DNA of 6,513 nt. Source: Fibrobacterota bacterium. Lineage in GTDB: Bacteria; Fibrobacterota; Chitinivibrionia; Chitinivibrionales; JANQEN01. The position numbers and the translations under genes were made by a program. Of this stretch, positions 1 to 6,513 are shown one piece after another; position 1 is the stretch's first letter, and every line of letters starts with the position of its first letter. The notes beneath the pieces were generated by a model. It was not told the origin of the DNA. It made no database searches and worked only from the letters and a program-made list of their open reading frames with translations. The stretch is from NCBI GenBank assembly GCA_030619215.1, contig JAUXBV010000208.1, positions 1 to 6,513 of the forward strand. Reading direction: 5' to 3'.

Positions 1-14
1 TATTGTAATATCAA

Positions 15-20
15 CCTCCT
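15..20 (-). promoter_or_regulatory. Possible ribosome binding site of a divergent gene beyond the left edge
   Basis: CCTCCT on the plus strand reads AGGAGG on the minus strand, a perfect Shine-Dalgarno core. It is followed by 14 bases to the window edge without an ATG at normal spacing. A start codon at or just past the edge would give a spacing of about 12-14 bases, slightly long. The minus-strand TATAAT at 41-46 lies suitably upstream. The gene itself is not visible, so this is suggestive only. Confidence 0.25.
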
Positions 21-28
21 CATAACAA

Positions 29-46
29 TATAATAGTAATATTATA
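29..46. promoter_or_regulatory. AT palindrome carrying a TATAAT box on each strand
   Basis: Bases 29-35 (TATAATA) and 40-46 (TATTATA) are perfect reverse complements around a four-base spacer. The palindrome therefore holds a consensus -10 hexamer on the plus strand (29-34) and another on the minus strand (41-46). The plus-strand box lies 51 bases before the ATG at 86, a reasonable leader length, and could serve the activator gene. No good -35 hexamer is found at 16-18 bases on either strand (the nearest, TTGTAA at 3-8, is spaced 20). No sigma-54 -24/-12 motif is seen. In such AT-rich sequence the match may be chance; it could also be an operator for a dimeric regulator. Confidence 0.3.
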
Positions 47-85
47 AACCGAAGTATCGTATTTCCATTTTCGTAAACATTAACC

Positions 86-1222
86 ATGAATTCAGATTCT
101 AAAATATTAATAGTAGACGATGACGAGATGATACGCAATTTTGTAGATGACGCACTTTCTACAAAGGGTTTTAGCACTTATACTGCGAGCAATATTCAGG
201 ATGCGATGCGCATAGCTCAGAGAGAGCCGGTTGACCTGATTATCACTAATGGAAATGCGCTTGGCTTAATCGGAGCGTCCCAATACATAACCAAATTAAG
301 AAAGAAGATTCGCGATCTGGCAAGGGGAGAATTTCCGGTGCTTATCCAGGGACCTTCCGGCACAGGGAAAGAGATAGTTGCCAATGCTATTCATGATTGC
401 AGCTCAAGAAAAGACTATCCAATTGTTACTATCAACTGCGCTGCTATACCAAAACATCTTGAAGAATCCGAGTTTTTCGGCCACGCGAAAGGCGCGTTTA
501 CCGGTGCACATCGAGATAAAAGTGGAATAATAACAGCTGCTGATAAATCAACACTTTTTCTTGATGAGGTTGGGGAATTATCCTTTGGCGTTCAGGCAAA
601 ATTACTTCGTGTACTGGAGAACGGAGAGTTTTTGAGAATAGGGAAGACCAAACCGCGAATAGTTGATATAAGACTTATTACTGCTACCAATAAAAATCTT
701 AAGGAAATGGTTGAGCAGGGCAGTTTTAGGGAAGATCTCTATTTCCGCCTGGGTATAATTATTACAACAAAAACGCTTTCCGAGCATAAGGAAGATATAC
801 CGGTCATTGTTAAACATTTTATTAATAAAAACTGCGAGAGAGACCCCCGATGCCCGGCCCGGATTACCTCTGAAGCAATGACCTGTCTTGTTGAGAACCA
901 CTGGCAGGGTAATATCAGGGAACTTAAACAGATTGTTAACCTTTTATGCCATACTGGGGCCGGAAAAAAAAGGATCAGTATCACAGACATACAATCGGCA
1001 TTGGAGCAAAAAGTAAGCGATATACATGACGATGAATCTTATTCATTGAAAAAATCAAAAGTGTTAAAAGAGTTTGAAACTGAATATTTTACTAAACTTC
1101 TGCAAAGATATAGCGGTAATATTTCTAAAGCTGCGAAAGCTTCGGATATGCATCGTCCCAACCTTATTAAAAAGCTGAAGGGCCTTGGTATTGATCCGGA
1201 AGATTTTAGAATTAACAAATAG
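86..1222 (+). CDS. NtrC-family sigma-54-dependent transcriptional activator with an internally truncated receiver domain
   Basis: Cytoplasmic enhancer-binding protein expected to use ATP hydrolysis to open sigma-54 RNA polymerase promoters. Residues 6-54 are the first part of a response-regulator receiver (KILIVDDDE, acidic pocket D11-D13). At residue 55, where the phosphoacceptor Asp is expected, there is Asn, and the chain passes within a few residues into the AAA+ start (LIGAS, 61-65). The AAA+ domain (about 61-290) has Walker A GPSGTGKE (89-96), the sigma-54-contacting GAFTGA loop (136-141), Walker B LFLDE (157-161), sensor I TATN (199-202), arginine-finger region FREDLYFRL (214-222) and sensor II GNIREL (275-280). 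A Fis-type helix-turn-helix lies at about 333-370 (GNISKAAK, HRPNLIKKL). The family usually has about 450-480 residues, so roughly 80 are missing. An in-frame TAA at 74-76 makes ATG86 the first usable start; no clear Shine-Dalgarno sequence precedes it. Family assignment is secure; target genes are unknown. Confidence 0.95.
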   Translation: MNSDSKILIVDDDEMIRNFVDDALSTKGFSTYTASNIQDAMRIAQREPVDLIITNGNALGLIGASQYITKLRKKIRDLARGEFPVLIQGPSGTGKEIVANAIHDCSSRKDYPIVTINCAAIPKHLEESEFFGHAKGAFTGAHRDKSGIITAADKSTLFLDEVGELSFGVQAKLLRVLENGEFLRIGKTKPRIVDIRLITATNKNLKEMVEQGSFREDLYFRLGIIITTKTLSEHKEDIPVIVKHFINKNCERDPRCPARITSEAMTCLVENHWQGNIRELKQIVNLLCHTGAGKKRISITDIQSALEQKVSDIHDDESYSLKKSKVLKEFETEYFTKLLQRYSGNISKAAKASDMHRPNLIKKLKGLGIDPEDFRINK

Positions 1223-1275
1223 CAAAACAATATCTCAAACAGCCCCCAGTCCCGTATGGACTAAGAGCGTGCAAT

Positions 1276-1459
1276 AAAAAAAACATACTATAGAAGTAAT
1301 TGCAAAATTACCGACATGGGTTCCCGCCTTCGCGGGCTATAGTGCGCCAAAGGTGTGAATGACTGAAAATGGCTAAATTGTCAGTCACACCTTTGGCGCA
1401 CTATAGCCCTCGAAGACGGGAACCCAGCGACCTATACTTTTGCAATTACCTCTATTATA
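1276..1459 (-). terminator. Possible terminator of the kinase gene formed by the long hairpin plus a T tract
   Basis: Read on the minus strand downstream of the kinase stop, the long inverted repeat is followed within a few bases by eight T residues (positions 1283 down to 1276). A two-base extension of the stem (1286-1287 with 1458-1459) brings its base close to that tract. A hairpin plus U tract is the form of an intrinsic terminator. The stem is far longer than usual, and the stop codon lies 30 bases before the stem, so termination may be a by-product of an inserted repeat. On the plus strand no T tract follows the hairpin, so a matching terminator for the activator gene is not seen. Confidence 0.35.
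1290..1455. repeat. Long imperfect inverted repeat, MITE-like element between convergent genes
   Basis: Two arms of about 75 bases are near-perfect reverse complements. The outer part, 1290-1307, pairs with 1438-1455 (one mismatch in 18; core GTAATTGCAAAA perfect). The inner part, 1317-1358, pairs with 1385-1426 (two mismatches in 42), including 25 perfect pairs (1334-1358 with 1385-1409). Between the two parts lie unmatched segments (1308-1316 and 1427-1437). A further ACTGA/TCAGT pairing (1362-1366 with 1381-1385) closes a 14-base loop. There is no transposase and no credible ORF. Terminal inverted repeats, small size and intergenic position fit a non-autonomous miniature element or a genomic palindromic repeat family. 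TA dinucleotides occur near both ends, but because the ends are palindromic a target duplication cannot be proved. Seen: the repeat. Inferred: mobility. Confidence 0.75.
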
Positions 1460-1488
1460 CAACACAGATTCACGAAGTGTCAAATTTG

Positions 1489-4400
1489 TCAATTACTTTC
1501 CAAAACCTTCGCTATCTTCTGCGAAAGCTCTGCTTTTCTATAGGGCTTTTGAATAAAATCATCCACGCCTCTGGAAAGAAGCTCCCGTGCAGTACCGGTC
1601 ATACTATAGCCGGAAGATAACAACACTTTCACATCAGGGTTAATTTTTCTCATTGCAAGGTATGCGTCTTTCCCATCCATCTCCGGCATAATCATATCAA
1701 GTATAACGAGATCGATTTCTTTCCATGACTTCCTGTATATTTCCATTGCTTCTTTGCCATTCTTGCAAATGGTTATTTTGTACCCGAGCGTTTCAATCAT
1801 ATCCTTTGCCATTTCACAGAGAATCTCCTCATCATCTGCAAGAAGGATGTGCGCGCTTCCCTTGATCAGGTCGGCCTTCTTGAAAAATCCCGTCTCTTCC
1901 CCGGTAACCTCTGTTTTGAGGGGGAGATAGATTTTGAAAGTAGTGCCGTGGCCCGGTTCGCTGTAAACATCAATAGCTCCTTTATGGTTTTTAATAGTTC
2001 CATAAACCGCGGCAAGCCCCATACCCGTACCTTGTCCCACTTCTTTTGTAGTAAAAAACGGCTCGAAAATATGCTTCTGCGTCTCTTTATCCATACCTGA
2101 GCCCGTATCTGAAATAGATATCTGAAGATAGTTGCCTGAAGGCAAAGCATACTGATGGGTTTTGAAGTGTTCTATACCAAGGTAAACAGTATCGGTTGTA
2201 AAAATCAGCTCTCCGCCTTTCTGCATGGCATCCCGTGCATTAATGGCGATGTTGAGAATCGCATTCTGCAATTGAGACGGGTCACCGGAGGTTGTGGAAG
2301 GGTTGGCATTGAGGTGCTGCCTGATAACTATCTTCTTTTGAATACTGTGCTTAAGCAGTGAAATAACTTCATATATTGTCTTATGAACATCCACTTTAAC
2401 TGATTTGTATTTTCCTTTACGGGCGAACGCGAGCAGTTGTTTTGTTATATCTGCGGAGCGTTTGGCGGTAATTAGAATGTTATTGGCATAGCGGCATAAT
2501 TTCTCATCATCCATAACGTTTTCCCGTATCAAATCGGCAAAGCCCACAATACTACCAAGCTGGTTATTGAAGTCATGGGCAATACCGCCGGCAAGCTGGC
2601 CGATTGAATCCATTTTTTCAGCCTGCCGAAGCTGTGATTCAAGCTCTTCCTTTTCTTCCTCAGCACGCTTTCGCTCTGTAATATCGCGGAAAATTTCTAG
2701 TTTTGATATACTCCCGTCAGGATTCTTCAGGGGAGTATCTATCAGGTCATAGGTTTTGCCAGTTATATCTGAAGACCACTCCCATTGGACTGTTTTTCCT
2801 GCAAAGACATCTTTGTTTTTACACCAGGGACACGCTTTTCTTTTATTATGGAAATAGTGATAACATTTTTTCCCATCAGTAGTGCCAAACTCTTTTTGAA
2901 GTACCGGATTTACATATTGTATATCATGCTGCTGATTCACGATATAGATACCGTCTTCCATAGAATCCAGGATATTAATAAGCTGGTTTCTCTCCTGTTT
3001 TATTGCTTCCTCTACCTTTTTTTTCTTTGTAATGTCCTCACCTGAGCTTAAGGTTCCGATAATTCTACCTTCATCATCTTTTATTGTGGTATTATGCCAT
3101 GCAATAAGTATCTCATTTCCGTTCCTGGTCACAACAGGGTTCTCATAATATTCAACCGGCTCAATTTCTCCTGCAATAAGTTTATTAAAAACAGTTTTTA
3201 CTTGAGCGACTTGTTCTTTGGGAAGAAAATTATCGAACCAGTTTTTCCCGATTACCTCTTTTTCTTTGTCATAGCCGAGTATCTCACAGCCTTTTTTATT
3301 GATAAGAATAATATTACCTTTGGCATTTATTGCAACGAAGATTGTTGCTGCGATATCTAGGTATTTTTGTGCCCGTTCTCTCTCAGCTTCCAGCTTCTCT
3401 TCTGTCAGTTTCTTTTCAGTAATATCCCGGATTACGCCAATTATTCCGGTTATCTCTCCGGTAGCATTTTTTAGAGGAAGATGTGTTTCTGTAGTAAATC
3501 CTGAGGTTCCATCTTTGAGGTGATATGCGATTTCATCTCGATGGCCAATTTCTCCGGTCATTGCCTGTTTCATCATTTTGTCCAAACCAGCTTCTTTCAG
3601 GTGGGGAAAAATTTCCCAGGGTAATTTCTTATTACCAATGATTTTTTCCATGGGTATTTTGGATATTTTTTCCATTGCACGGTTCCATTGCGTGTAATGA
3701 AAGTTCTTATCCAGCACCAGTATGCCGTCGCTCATCGATTCAAAAGTGTTGCTGAGAAGCTCCTGCCGGTCCATTAATGACTCAACAGCTTTTCTTCGCT
3801 CAGTAACATCCCGTGATATACAAAGGATACCTTCAGGAACAGGATAAACATGCACTTCATAATAATATTTCCTGCCGTCTTCAAATTCGTATTCATTTGT
3901 GACAATATCGGGCTTCCGGGTCTTCATTACCTTTTTAAAAGTTTTAAAGAATGGAGTTTCCTCAACATCCGGAAACAGTTCTGTCAGCTTAGCTCCCAGT
4001 AGTTTCTCCTTTGGAATTTTTACAAAACGCCCGGCAGCTTCGTTTACTATTACATGCCGCCATTCCCTGTCGAGGACATAAACACTGTCTGATATGGATT
4101 CCAGCAGAAGCCTGTACCTCACCTCACTTTCCTTTAGATTTTTCTCACCTATATTTTTATCTATTGATAGTGAGAGTGTATTACATAAGCCATTAATAAG
4201 TGATTTCTCCTGATCACTGAAAGTTTTGCCCTGTTTGTTAGTGATAAGGAATGCGCCTATTCGATTGCCCTGTGAGTTTACCAATGGAGCAATAATTATT
4301 TCTCCCATTGATATTTTAGAAAGTTCAGATACCATTTTTTTAACTGTTTTTGAGGAAAGCAGGCCTTTATCCGTTATAAGATCGAATAATTTGTTAATCG

Positions 4401-6513
4401 AAATGGTTTTTAACTTATCCAGTGAACTAAAGAACGTTTTTGAAGTGGAATTTTTGTTAAAGTCAAATTTAATTAAAACTGCAGTACTAGTAAAAAGAGG
4501 GCCGAGTTCTGATGACACACCTTTTACGTGGAGTACGTTGTCTCCTCCCAGCAGGCCAATATTTACACCATGCAGGTCAAGGCTTTTTCTAATGATATGC
4601 GCGACTTCATTTAAATTGCCGTTTGTATTGAGCACATTTGAAACGTTATTCATTATTTTGAGATATTTTCTTTCATTTACAAGAGCTTCCTCTGCTTTTT
4701 TGCGCATTAATGCATTAGCAATAATTTCACCTAAAAGACGAAGTCGCTTAATCAGTTCTTCACTCCAAATTCGTTCGGTATGGAACATTGAAATCGAAAG
4801 AGACCCGATAATGGAGCCTCCAACAGCCAGAGGAAGTGCTATTGCGGATTTTATATCTTCTTGTTCATAGTATTGTTTTAAGCGATGCACTTCCTTAGGC
4901 AGTTCATCGATACTTGAGAATCTAACAATCTCTCCCTTGAGTAGTTTCTTGACAGCCCAGGAGAATTGCTCACCGATATTGATGTCAGTTGAAACCGGTT
5001 TCACTTCTTTGGTATTGTATGAATGAGTAAAATGAAAGTTTTTTCCACCAGGTGAGGGTTGAATTATCACACTTCGGCCGACACCTAAATACTCAGTGGT
5101 GTTCTTTAGTGCTTCTTCGATTGCATCGTCAGCTTTACTTGAAGGAAGGTTTATAAACCTGGCTGAAAGCTCCGTAATAAGTGTCTCGAATCTCAGGCGT
5201 TCAAACAGTTCTTCTTTTGCTTTCTTCCGCTCGGTGATGTCGCGTGAAATTCCAAATAGACCTATTGTATTACCCTCTTTGTCAATCCAGGGTATCTTCG
5301 TCGTCAGAACACATACTTCCCCGGCACTTTCTTCTTTATTAATCAAGGGTATCCCTGTTCTGATAACATGAAGATCCTCACTGTATGTCTGCTTTGCAAT
5401 CTCTTCCGGGAAGAGGTCCAAGTCGGTTTTACCAATGATATCTTCCATACCGAGACCGAAGAAATCGCAAAACCGTTTGCTGACACGGTGGAACCTGGCT
5501 TCGCTGTCCTTAAAGTAAAAGAAGTCAGGGTGGTTCTCAAAGAGCGTCTGGTGGAGTTCTCGCTCGTGAGACAGTACCTGCTCTATCTTCTTGCGCTCTG
5601 TGATGTTCCTTATGTTACCTTGAAATACAAATTCTTCGCCATAGCAATTTTTCAAGAGTGTAACGCCTATCTCAACCGGAATCTTCTTTCCTTTTTGTGT
5701 GAGCAGGTATGTTTCGAAGACAGGTATTTCATTCCCTATTAGTAAAGTACGAATTCTTTCAGATGTCTGTGGAGAAGCGGCTTCCGGAAAAAGATCATTT
5801 AATTCCATTGATAAAAGTATATCTTCTGAATATCCGCTGAGTTGAATTAAACTTTTGTTTACACTGATATTTTTATTATCTTTGTTGAAAACATTTATTG
5901 CATCGCGGGAATTGTCAAAGGAGGTCCGGTATTTTTCTTCACTTTCCTTTAAAGATTCTTCTGCTTTCAAGTGGGCGATTGCACTGCCTATCTGACCTGA
6001 AATTGTTTCGAGAGATGTCCGTGATTGAACAGGTACTTCGTCAAGAGTGTGAGACGCGACATTCAAACATGCAATAACCTTCTTCTCATAATGAATTGGG
6101 ATCACAGCTATAGCATGTAAGTTTTCGCGGCGTAATGTTTTATCTACCGGCACACCTAATTCCCGGTGTTTAGAATAAATTGGTTTGCCTTTCATGATCA
6201 GTTTAGTGTTTGGAGATTGTGCTTCAAAGTGGAAGGCGCTCTTGACAAAGGCGGCCGGTAAACCTTCATGGTATTCCAGGTTTAAATCGCCTGAAGCGTC
6301 TTCAACAAGGTACACGCCGCCACAATCCATTCCGGATACTTTAAGGGCAGCTTCCAGGCATAGTCGTAAGCCATTTTTAAGAGAGTCTGTTGCATTAAGC
6401 TCAAGAGCGAGGTTTCGCTGGATGGTGATTATTTTTTCAATATCTTTCGATCTCTTCTCCGACACTTCCAGCTCGGCGATTCTTTCACGTAATTTTTTCA
6501 CTTCGCCGACAAA
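1489..6513 (-). CDS. Multi-GAF/PAS hybrid sensor histidine kinase with C-terminal receiver (5' end beyond the window)
   Basis: Sensor kinase that should autophosphorylate on His and pass the phosphate to its own receiver. Residues are numbered from the GTG at 6499-6501. Domains: coiled coil 1-25; GAF 20-178; PAS 186-303; PAS 313-424; GAF 436-600; divergent GAF 612-783; PAS 790-901; PAS 914-1029; PAS 1043-1158; PAS 1172-1276; HisKA 1292-1365; HATPase_c 1405-1530; REC 1550-1668. The H-box is GGIAHDFNN (His1309), N-box NIAINARDAM, G1 DTGSGM (1465-1470), F-box FEPFF, G2 GQGTGMGLA (1489-1497). The receiver has D1556/D1557, phosphoacceptor D1602 in LVILDMIMPEMDG, and K1652. All catalytic residues appear intact. 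No transmembrane segment or signal peptide is visible, so it is probably cytoplasmic; ligands are not predictable. The frame stays open through the last 12 bases (F-V-G-E before the GTG) and no ribosome binding site precedes that GTG, so the true start is probably outside. It converges with the activator gene and ends in TGA at 1489-1491. Confidence 0.95.
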   Translation of the reverse strand, partial: FVGEVKKLRERIAELEVSEKRSKDIEKIITIQRNLALELNATDSLKNGLRLCLEAALKVSGMDCGGVYLVEDASGDLNLEYHEGLPAAFVKSAFHFEAQSPNTKLIMKGKPIYSKHRELGVPVDKTLRRENLHAIAVIPIHYEKKVIACLNVASHTLDEVPVQSRTSLETISGQIGSAIAHLKAEESLKESEEKYRTSFDNSRDAINVFNKDNKNISVNKSLIQLSGYSEDILLSMELNDLFPEAASPQTSERIRTLLIGNEIPVFETYLLTQKGKKIPVEIGVTLLKNCYGEEFVFQGNIRNITERKKIEQVLSHERELHQTLFENHPDFFYFKDSEARFHRVSKRFCDFFGLGMEDIIGKTDLDLFPEEIAKQTYSEDLHVIRTGIPLINKEESAGEVCVLTTKIPWIDKEGNTIGLFGISRDITERKKAKEELFERLRFETLITELSARFINLPSSKADDAIEEALKNTTEYLGVGRSVIIQPSPGGKNFHFTHSYNTKEVKPVSTDINIGEQFSWAVKKLLKGEIVRFSSIDELPKEVHRLKQYYEQEDIKSAIALPLAVGGSIIGSLSISMFHTERIWSEELIKRLRLLGEIIANALMRKKAEEALVNERKYLKIMNNVSNVLNTNGNLNEVAHIIRKSLDLHGVNIGLLGGDNVLHVKGVSSELGPLFTSTAVLIKFDFNKNSTSKTFFSSLDKLKTISINKLFDLITDKGLLSSKTVKKMVSELSKISMGEIIIAPLVNSQGNRIGAFLITNKQGKTFSDQEKSLINGLCNTLSLSIDKNIGEKNLKESEVRYRLLLESISDSVYVLDREWRHVIVNEAAGRFVKIPKEKLLGAKLTELFPDVEETPFFKTFKKVMKTRKPDIVTNEYEFEDGRKYYYEVHVYPVPEGILCISRDVTERRKAVESLMDRQELLSNTFESMSDGILVLDKNFHYTQWNRAMEKISKIPMEKIIGNKKLPWEIFPHLKEAGLDKMMKQAMTGEIGHRDEIAYHLKDGTSGFTTETHLPLKNATGEITGIIGVIRDITEKKLTEEKLEAERERAQKYLDIAATIFVAINAKGNIILINKKGCEILGYDKEKEVIGKNWFDNFLPKEQVAQVKTVFNKLIAGEIEPVEYYENPVVTRNGNEILIAWHNTTIKDDEGRIIGTLSSGEDITKKKKVEEAIKQERNQLINILDSMEDGIYIVNQQHDIQYVNPVLQKEFGTTDGKKCYHYFHNKRKACPWCKNKDVFAGKTVQWEWSSDITGKTYDLIDTPLKNPDGSISKLEIFRDITERKRAEEEKEELESQLRQAEKMDSIGQLAGGIAHDFNNQLGSIVGFADLIRENVMDDEKLCRYANNILITAKRSADITKQLLAFARKGKYKSVKVDVHKTIYEVISLLKHSIQKKIVIRQHLNANPSTTSGDPSQLQNAILNIAINARDAMQKGGELIFTTDTVYLGIEHFKTHQYALPSGNYLQISISDTGSGMDKETQKHIFEPFFTTKEVGQGTGMGLAAVYGTIKNHKGAIDVYSEPGHGTTFKIYLPLKTEVTGEETGFFKKADLIKGSAHILLADDEEILCEMAKDMIETLGYKITICKNGKEAMEIYRKSWKEIDLVILDMIMPEMDGKDAYLAMRKINPDVKVLLSSGYSMTGTARELLSRGVDDFIQKPYRKAELSQKIAKVLESN
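2665..5607 (-). repeat. Six dispersed PAS C-terminal linker repeats inside the kinase gene (DITERKK type)
   Basis: The coding sequence repeats a short motif at the end of each PAS domain: NITERKK (5587-5607), DITERKK (5221-5241), DVTERRK (3790-3810), DITEKKL (3406-3426), DITKKKK (3016-3036) and DITERKR (2665-2685). This is the usual PAS-to-next-domain signalling linker, which leads into a helix that joins successive sensor modules. The copies are similar but not identical at the DNA level. They mark six PAS modules and show that the sensor region is built from repeated units. Confidence 0.8.

Noticed and set aside
602..901. Minus-strand open frame of 99 codons within the activator gene
   Set aside because: Antisense to the AAA+ core with its Walker B and arginine-finger motifs; no domain of its own.
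1248..1262. Small hairpin AGTCC/GGACT after the activator stop codon, considered as its terminator
   Set aside because: Only five pairs, and the sequence after it has an A run, not a T run, on the coding strand.
1290..1455. CRISPR array or tRNA/ncRNA gene in the intergenic region
   Set aside because: There is one inverted repeat rather than regularly spaced direct repeats, and no cloverleaf or known RNA family signature is seen.
1369..1620. Plus-strand open frame of 83 codons overlapping the palindrome and the kinase 3' end
   Set aside because: Its first part is simply the right arm of the inverted repeat and the rest is antisense to the conserved receiver of the kinase. No ribosome binding site or recognisable domain.
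3017..3024. Eight-base homopolymer in the kinase gene (A run on the coding strand), with a similar A8 at 964-971 in the activator gene, considered as slippage or phase-variation sites
   Set aside because: Both lie in Lys-rich stretches, the frames continue correctly on both sides, and eight A residues are unremarkable in AT-rich DNA.
4226..4870. Plus-strand open frame of 214 codons
   Set aside because: Lies entirely antisense to the second and third GAF domains of the kinase, whose frame has clear domain motifs. Its composition is Ser/Ile/Leu/Phe-rich, as expected of an antisense shadow.
5368..5742. Plus-strand open frame of 124 codons
   Set aside because: Antisense to the first two PAS domains of the kinase, with no independent coding evidence.

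Overview
The window holds two convergent signalling genes separated by a 266-base intergenic region. That region is dominated by a long imperfect inverted repeat resembling a miniature transposable element. The DNA is fairly AT-rich. A bacterial sigma-54 activator next to a very large soluble GAF/PAS hybrid histidine kinase suggests a free-living bacterium with many two-component genes. Anammox-type Planctomycetes, Omnitrophota or Desulfobacterota-like lineages would fit, but no marker gene is present and the lineage call is weak.

Layout: bases 1-85 are an AT-rich leader with a 7-bp-arm palindrome carrying a TATAAT box on each strand. They also carry a strong Shine-Dalgarno-like sequence on the minus strand, which hints at a divergent gene just outside the left edge. 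Bases 86-1222 (+) encode a 378-residue NtrC-type sigma-54 activator. Its AAA+ and Fis-type DNA-binding domains look complete, but the receiver domain stops at about residue 55, where the phosphoacceptor aspartate should be, and runs straight into the ATPase domain. Bases 1223-1488 are intergenic, with the inverted repeat at 1290-1455. Bases 1489-6513 (-) encode a hybrid sensor histidine kinase of at least 1670 residues, running off the right edge. Its visible order is GAF-PAS-PAS-GAF-GAF-PAS-PAS-PAS-PAS-HisKA-HATPase-REC.

How they may work together: the kinase has all the catalytic motifs and its own receiver, but no visible membrane segment or HPt domain. It is therefore probably a cytoplasmic sensor that passes phosphate to a separate HPt or regulator. 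The neighbouring activator has lost the residues needed for conventional phosphorylation. If the two are linked, the link is not ordinary phosphotransfer to that receiver; more likely the activator is unregulated, regulated by other means, or decaying. No wholly new system is evident. The points most worth a second look are the truncated receiver, the MITE-like repeat and the cysteine cluster in the last PAS domain of the kinase.
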